From assembly GCA_031549325.1 (NCBI GenBank), contig JAVBQA010000043.1:1-8460 (forward strand): a stretch of DNA of 8,460 nucleotides, written 5' to 3'. The position numbers and the translations under genes are program-made. Below, piece by piece: positions 5,776 to 8,460 of this stretch. The notes under the pieces are model-generated. The model was given only the letters and a program-made list of their open reading frames with translations. It did no database searches and was not told the DNA's origin. Source of the DNA: JAJDGF01 sp031549325. Lineage in GTDB: Bacteria; Bacillota; Clostridia; Christensenellales; Aristaeellaceae. The first letter of the stretch is position 1; each line of letters begins with the position of its first letter.

Positions 5776-6570
5776 AATAACGACCGACGGATGGAAAAAG
5801 AACGGATATGCTGGACGCGGGGGCCGCTGACCCCCAAAGACAAGCAGGTCATCGTGGCCATAGACCATGGCTTGAGTTTTCCGGATATGCCGGGGCTGGA
5901 ACAGCCGCAGCCGCTGCTACACAGCTTGGCGTGCAATCCGCATGTGAGCGGACTGATCGCCTCGCCCGGCATCTACCGGCAGGCCCGTCGCTGGGGCGTG
6001 GATCTGACGCACATGAACCGGCTGATTACGGTGGACTATCTGGTGCAGGACGGCGACCGGCTGGCCGCGCGCGAGATGTTCATCTCGCCGGAGGGGGCCG
6101 CTGACTACGAACCCGACTGCTACAAGATGTTTTTCAACATCTATAGCGACAAGGCCGACTTGATGCGCAACATACATGACTTTTCACGCTTCGCGGCGGC
6201 GGGCAGGCGTCTGGGCGTTTCCTGCCTGGCGGAGGTGCTGTTCTACAACAATTCGGAGGTGCTGGGCGGAGCGAAGCAGCGGGCGGAACAGCTATATTTC
6301 GGCTGCCGTACGGCCATGGAGCTGGGCGCGGATGTGCTCAAAATCCCGCTGATCGAGGATTCCGAGCGCATCTTCGAAATCATCGACAAGCTGGGCGTGC
6401 CCACGTTCATTCTGGGCGGCGCCAAGGCGGACTCGGACTGCTTCGTGGACGCCATGCGCGCGCTGGGGCGGCTACCCGTGTGCGGTGTAATGCTTGGGCG
6501 CAATATCTGGCAAAGCGCCGACATGGATCGCACCATCGCCAGCGTCGCCGGAGCCATCAACAACGCGTAA
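5773..6570 (+). CDS. Class I aldolase of the DhnA/LsrF family
   Basis: The 265-residue product looks like a cytoplasmic TIM-barrel enzyme of the DhnA/LsrF group, which includes archaeal-type class I fructose-bisphosphate aldolases and the LsrF thiolase. Visible landmarks are VAIDHG (28-33, with the usual catalytic-site D31), GADVLKIPL (185-193) with K190 at the Schiff-base position, FILGGAK (212-218) for phosphate binding, and VMLGRNIWQ (239-247), the family's C-terminal GRNIFQ-type signature. FYNN around Y158 may hold the catalytic tyrosine, but I cannot align it securely. Next to a DhaK/DhaL ketose kinase, the simplest role is retro-aldol cleavage of a ketose phosphate to a triose phosphate and a short aldehyde (inference). 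A thiolase or transaldolase-like activity remains possible because this fold has varied chemistry. The order importer, aldolase, glycosidase points to one catabolic route. Family fairly sure; reaction not known. Confidence 0.85.
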   Translation: MNNDRRMEKERICWTRGPLTPKDKQVIVAIDHGLSFPDMPGLEQPQPLLHSLACNPHVSGLIASPGIYRQARRWGVDLTHMNRLITVDYLVQDGDRLAAREMFISPEGAADYEPDCYKMFFNIYSDKADLMRNIHDFSRFAAAGRRLGVSCLAEVLFYNNSEVLGGAKQRAEQLYFGCRTAMELGADVLKIPLIEDSERIFEIIDKLGVPTFILGGAKADSDCFVDAMRALGRLPVCGVMLGRNIWQSADMDRTIASVAGAINNA

Positions 6571-6571
6571 T

Positions 6572-6588
6572 CGGAGGATATAGCGATG
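6572..6588 (+). promoter_or_regulatory. Ribosome binding site of the GH127-like gene
   Basis: CGGAGGAT at 6572-6579 includes GGAGG, 8 bases before the ATG at 6586. It sits in the 15-base gap after the aldolase stop and decides the start of the last gene, which shows no alternative upstream start. Confidence 0.75.
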
Positions 6589-8460
6589 ATTCAGACCTTT
6601 TTTGCGCCGCTGGCGCTCAACACCAAGCTGCTGCCAGGCATGGCGATGCGCAAGCGCGAGCTGAACCGCGCCTACCTGATGCGTCTCAAGGACGAAAACT
6701 TGCTGTTGTCCCATTACATCGAGGCGGGTCTGGCCGGACGCATCAACTACAAGCCCGAGGATATCCATTGGGGATGGGATGGCCCCTTGTCTGATATCCG
6801 GGGCACGGTGTGCGGGCACTGGCTGAGCGCCGCCGCGCACATTGTGCGCGAGACGGGCGACGCCGAGCTGAAAGCGCGCGCCGATTTTATTGTGTCTGAG
6901 ATCCGGCGCTGCCAGGTTCGAAACGGCGGCCGCTGGGCGTTTCCGATTCCCGAAAAGTACATGCATTGGCTGCGCGACGGCAAAGCGCCCTGGGCGCCGC
7001 AATACGTGTGCCACAAGAACATGATGGGATTGCTCGACATGCACATGTTGACCGGGAACGGGACGGCGCTTGAGATTCTCAAGGGCTGCGCCGACTGGTT
7101 CGATGAGTTCACGGGCGCCATCAGCCGCGAGATCATGGACGAGATGATGGATGTGGAGGAGACAGGCGGCATCATGGAATACTGGGCTGACCTGTACGCC
7201 TTGACGGGCGATCCTAAACACCTGGAGCTTATGCGCCGCTACGAGCGCCCGCGTCTGGCGGACAAGCTGCTCCTGGGCGTGGACGTGCTCACCAACATGC
7301 ACGCGAACGCCACCGTGCCGGAAATCCAAGGCTACGCGCGCGCCTACGAGGTGACTGGTGATAGGCGTTACCGCGATGTGGTGGAGGCATACTGGAACAT
7401 GGCCGTGACCGAGCGGGGCATGTTTGCCACTGGCGGACAGACTTCGGGCGAGGTGTGGACGCCCATGGGCAAACTGGCCGCGCGCCTAGGCGACAAGAAC
7501 CAGGAACACTGCGTGGTGTACAACATGATGAGGCTCGCCATGTACCTGATGAAGTGGACGGGCGAGGCTAAATATGCTGACTACTGGGAGCGCAACCTGT
7601 ACAACGGAATCTATGCCCAGGGCTACTGGGAGGACACCGTGGACCAGATGATCGGCGGCGGCGGCCACTACCATGAGGTGACGACGGTGGCCTACTACCT
7701 GCCGATGCACCCTGGCGCCCACAAGCACTGGGGCCATGAGACGCACGATTTCTGGTGCTGCCACTGCACGCTGCTGCAGGCCAATGCCATCCATGGCGAA
7801 AGCACCTATTTCGCGACCGGAAAGGGCGTCGCGGTGGCGCAATTCCTACCGGCCAGGCTGGAGGCCGAGGTATTGGGCACAAGGCTCGTGATGGAGCAGA
7901 CGATCGATCCACAGGCAGGCACGAGCATGCTGCACGACATGCAGGCAAACCGAGACACACTCGCCAGACCCCACAGCCTGATCGCCCTCCTGGATGTTCA
8001 CATGGACGATCCCAAGCCCATCGAGATCAAAGTGCGCATGCCGGGATGGCTGGCGGGAGAGATGAAGATCCTGGTGGATGGGGTCGAGACGGGCTATGAG
8101 AAGGGTGAGGACGGCTTCGCGGCGCTGATGCTGAATGGCACTGACCAACGGTTGACGGTGATCATGCCCAAGCGGCTCAGCTGCGAAGCGCTGCCGGACG
8201 ATCCGGGCATGGTGGCGTTCCTGGACGGCCCGGTGTGCTTGGCGGGCCTGGTTCCCGAAGAGCACCTTTTGTATGGGGATGTTGGCAACCCGGAGGGATC
8301 GCTGCTGTGCGCCGACGACGAGCGCCAGTGGCAGGATTGGCGTCCCGGATGGAAGACATACCGCCAGCCGTTCGGCATTCGGTTCAAACCGCTGTACCAG
8401 ATCGGGCACGAACCATACACGATCTATTTCCCGGTGGTCAATGGGCCGGTGTCTGCGCCG
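6586..8460 (+). CDS. GH127-like (DUF1680) glycoside hydrolase, probable beta-L-arabinofuranosidase type, 3' end cut off by the window
   Basis: The frame from the ATG at 6586 stays open to the window edge, giving 625 residues without a stop. Characterised GH127 enzymes are about 650 residues, so little is probably missing. The sequence follows the DUF1680 pattern: an N-terminal (alpha/alpha)6-barrel region with HKNMMGLLDMHMLTGN and GGIMEYWADLYALTGD, then a beta-rich C-terminal part. The zinc and cysteine-nucleophile site of Bifidobacterium HypBA1 (E322, E338, C340, C417, C418) appears to be matched by E289 in TSGEVW, E307 and C309 in EHC, and C391-C392 in FWCCHC. There is no signal peptide, so it should act in the cytoplasm on imported glycosides. 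Known family members remove beta-L-arabinofuranose, and one GH127 enzyme removes aceric acid from rhamnogalacturonan II, so the released sugar is uncertain. It is the last gene seen in the operon. Confidence 0.87.
   Translation, partial: MIQTFFAPLALNTKLLPGMAMRKRELNRAYLMRLKDENLLLSHYIEAGLAGRINYKPEDIHWGWDGPLSDIRGTVCGHWLSAAAHIVRETGDAELKARADFIVSEIRRCQVRNGGRWAFPIPEKYMHWLRDGKAPWAPQYVCHKNMMGLLDMHMLTGNGTALEILKGCADWFDEFTGAISREIMDEMMDVEETGGIMEYWADLYALTGDPKHLELMRRYERPRLADKLLLGVDVLTNMHANATVPEIQGYARAYEVTGDRRYRDVVEAYWNMAVTERGMFATGGQTSGEVWTPMGKLAARLGDKNQEHCVVYNMMRLAMYLMKWTGEAKYADYWERNLYNGIYAQGYWEDTVDQMIGGGGHYHEVTTVAYYLPMHPGAHKHWGHETHDFWCCHCTLLQANAIHGESTYFATGKGVAVAQFLPARLEAEVLGTRLVMEQTIDPQAGTSMLHDMQANRDTLARPHSLIALLDVHMDDPKPIEIKVRMPGWLAGEMKILVDGVETGYEKGEDGFAALMLNGTDQRLTVIMPKRLSCEALPDDPGMVAFLDGPVCLAGLVPEEHLLYGDVGNPEGSLLCADDERQWQDWRPGWKTYRQPFGIRFKPLYQIGHEPYTIYFPVVNGPVSAP

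Noticed and set aside
4878..5972. 364-codon open frame on the minus strand opposite permease 2
   Set aside because: Translation is H/Q/R-rich and unlike any family. Permease 2 on the plus strand explains the region fully.
6472..7329. 285-codon minus-strand open frame opposite the GH127-like gene
   Set aside because: Same shadow pattern. The plus-strand frame from 6586 is open to the window end and carries catalytic motifs.
1..8460. Defence system, CRISPR array, mobile element, tRNA or rRNA
   Set aside because: I saw no regularly spaced repeats, transposase or integrase motifs, or structured RNA genes. All space is filled by metabolic genes in one direction.

Overview
The window is one continuous plus-strand gene cluster, almost certainly a single operon, for uptake and breakdown of a carbohydrate. 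The DNA is GC-rich (roughly 60% by eye). Nearly every gene has a strong AAGGAGG-like ribosome binding site, the importer brings no ATPase of its own, and the regulator is of the SorC type. Together these suggest a high-GC member of the Firmicutes, such as a gut or rumen Clostridia. That assignment is an inference and no marker gene is present to confirm it.

Layout: (1) 4-954, a SorC/LsrR-family sugar-responsive regulator; (2) 942-1592 and 1600-2592, separate DhaL-like and DhaK-like subunits of a dihydroxyacetone-kinase-family enzyme; (3) 2639-3904, 3985-4911 and 4908-5771, a CUT1-type ABC sugar importer made of a solute-binding protein and two permeases; (4) 5773-6570, a class I aldolase of the DhnA/LsrF family; (5) 6586 to the right edge, a glycoside hydrolase of the GH127 (DUF1680) type, cut off by the window end after 625 residues. 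Genes overlap or lie 1 to 80 bases apart. No stretch longer than about 80 bases lacks a gene, and I see no RNA gene, mobile element or CRISPR array. The longest gap (3905-3984) holds a strong stem-loop just before the first permease.

Working model (inference): the importer brings in a plant-derived glycoside or short oligosaccharide. The GH127-like enzyme, which starts without a signal peptide, releases a sugar in the cytoplasm. The DhaK/DhaL pair phosphorylates a ketose, and the class I aldolase cleaves the ketose phosphate into central metabolites. The SorC protein senses a sugar phosphate and controls the operon. This set matches no pathway I can name with confidence. An isomerase, the ATPase, and a DhaM-type phosphoryl donor (if one is used) are not in the window. 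The combination of DhaK/DhaL, a DhnA-type aldolase and a GH127-like enzyme is the most interesting content here.
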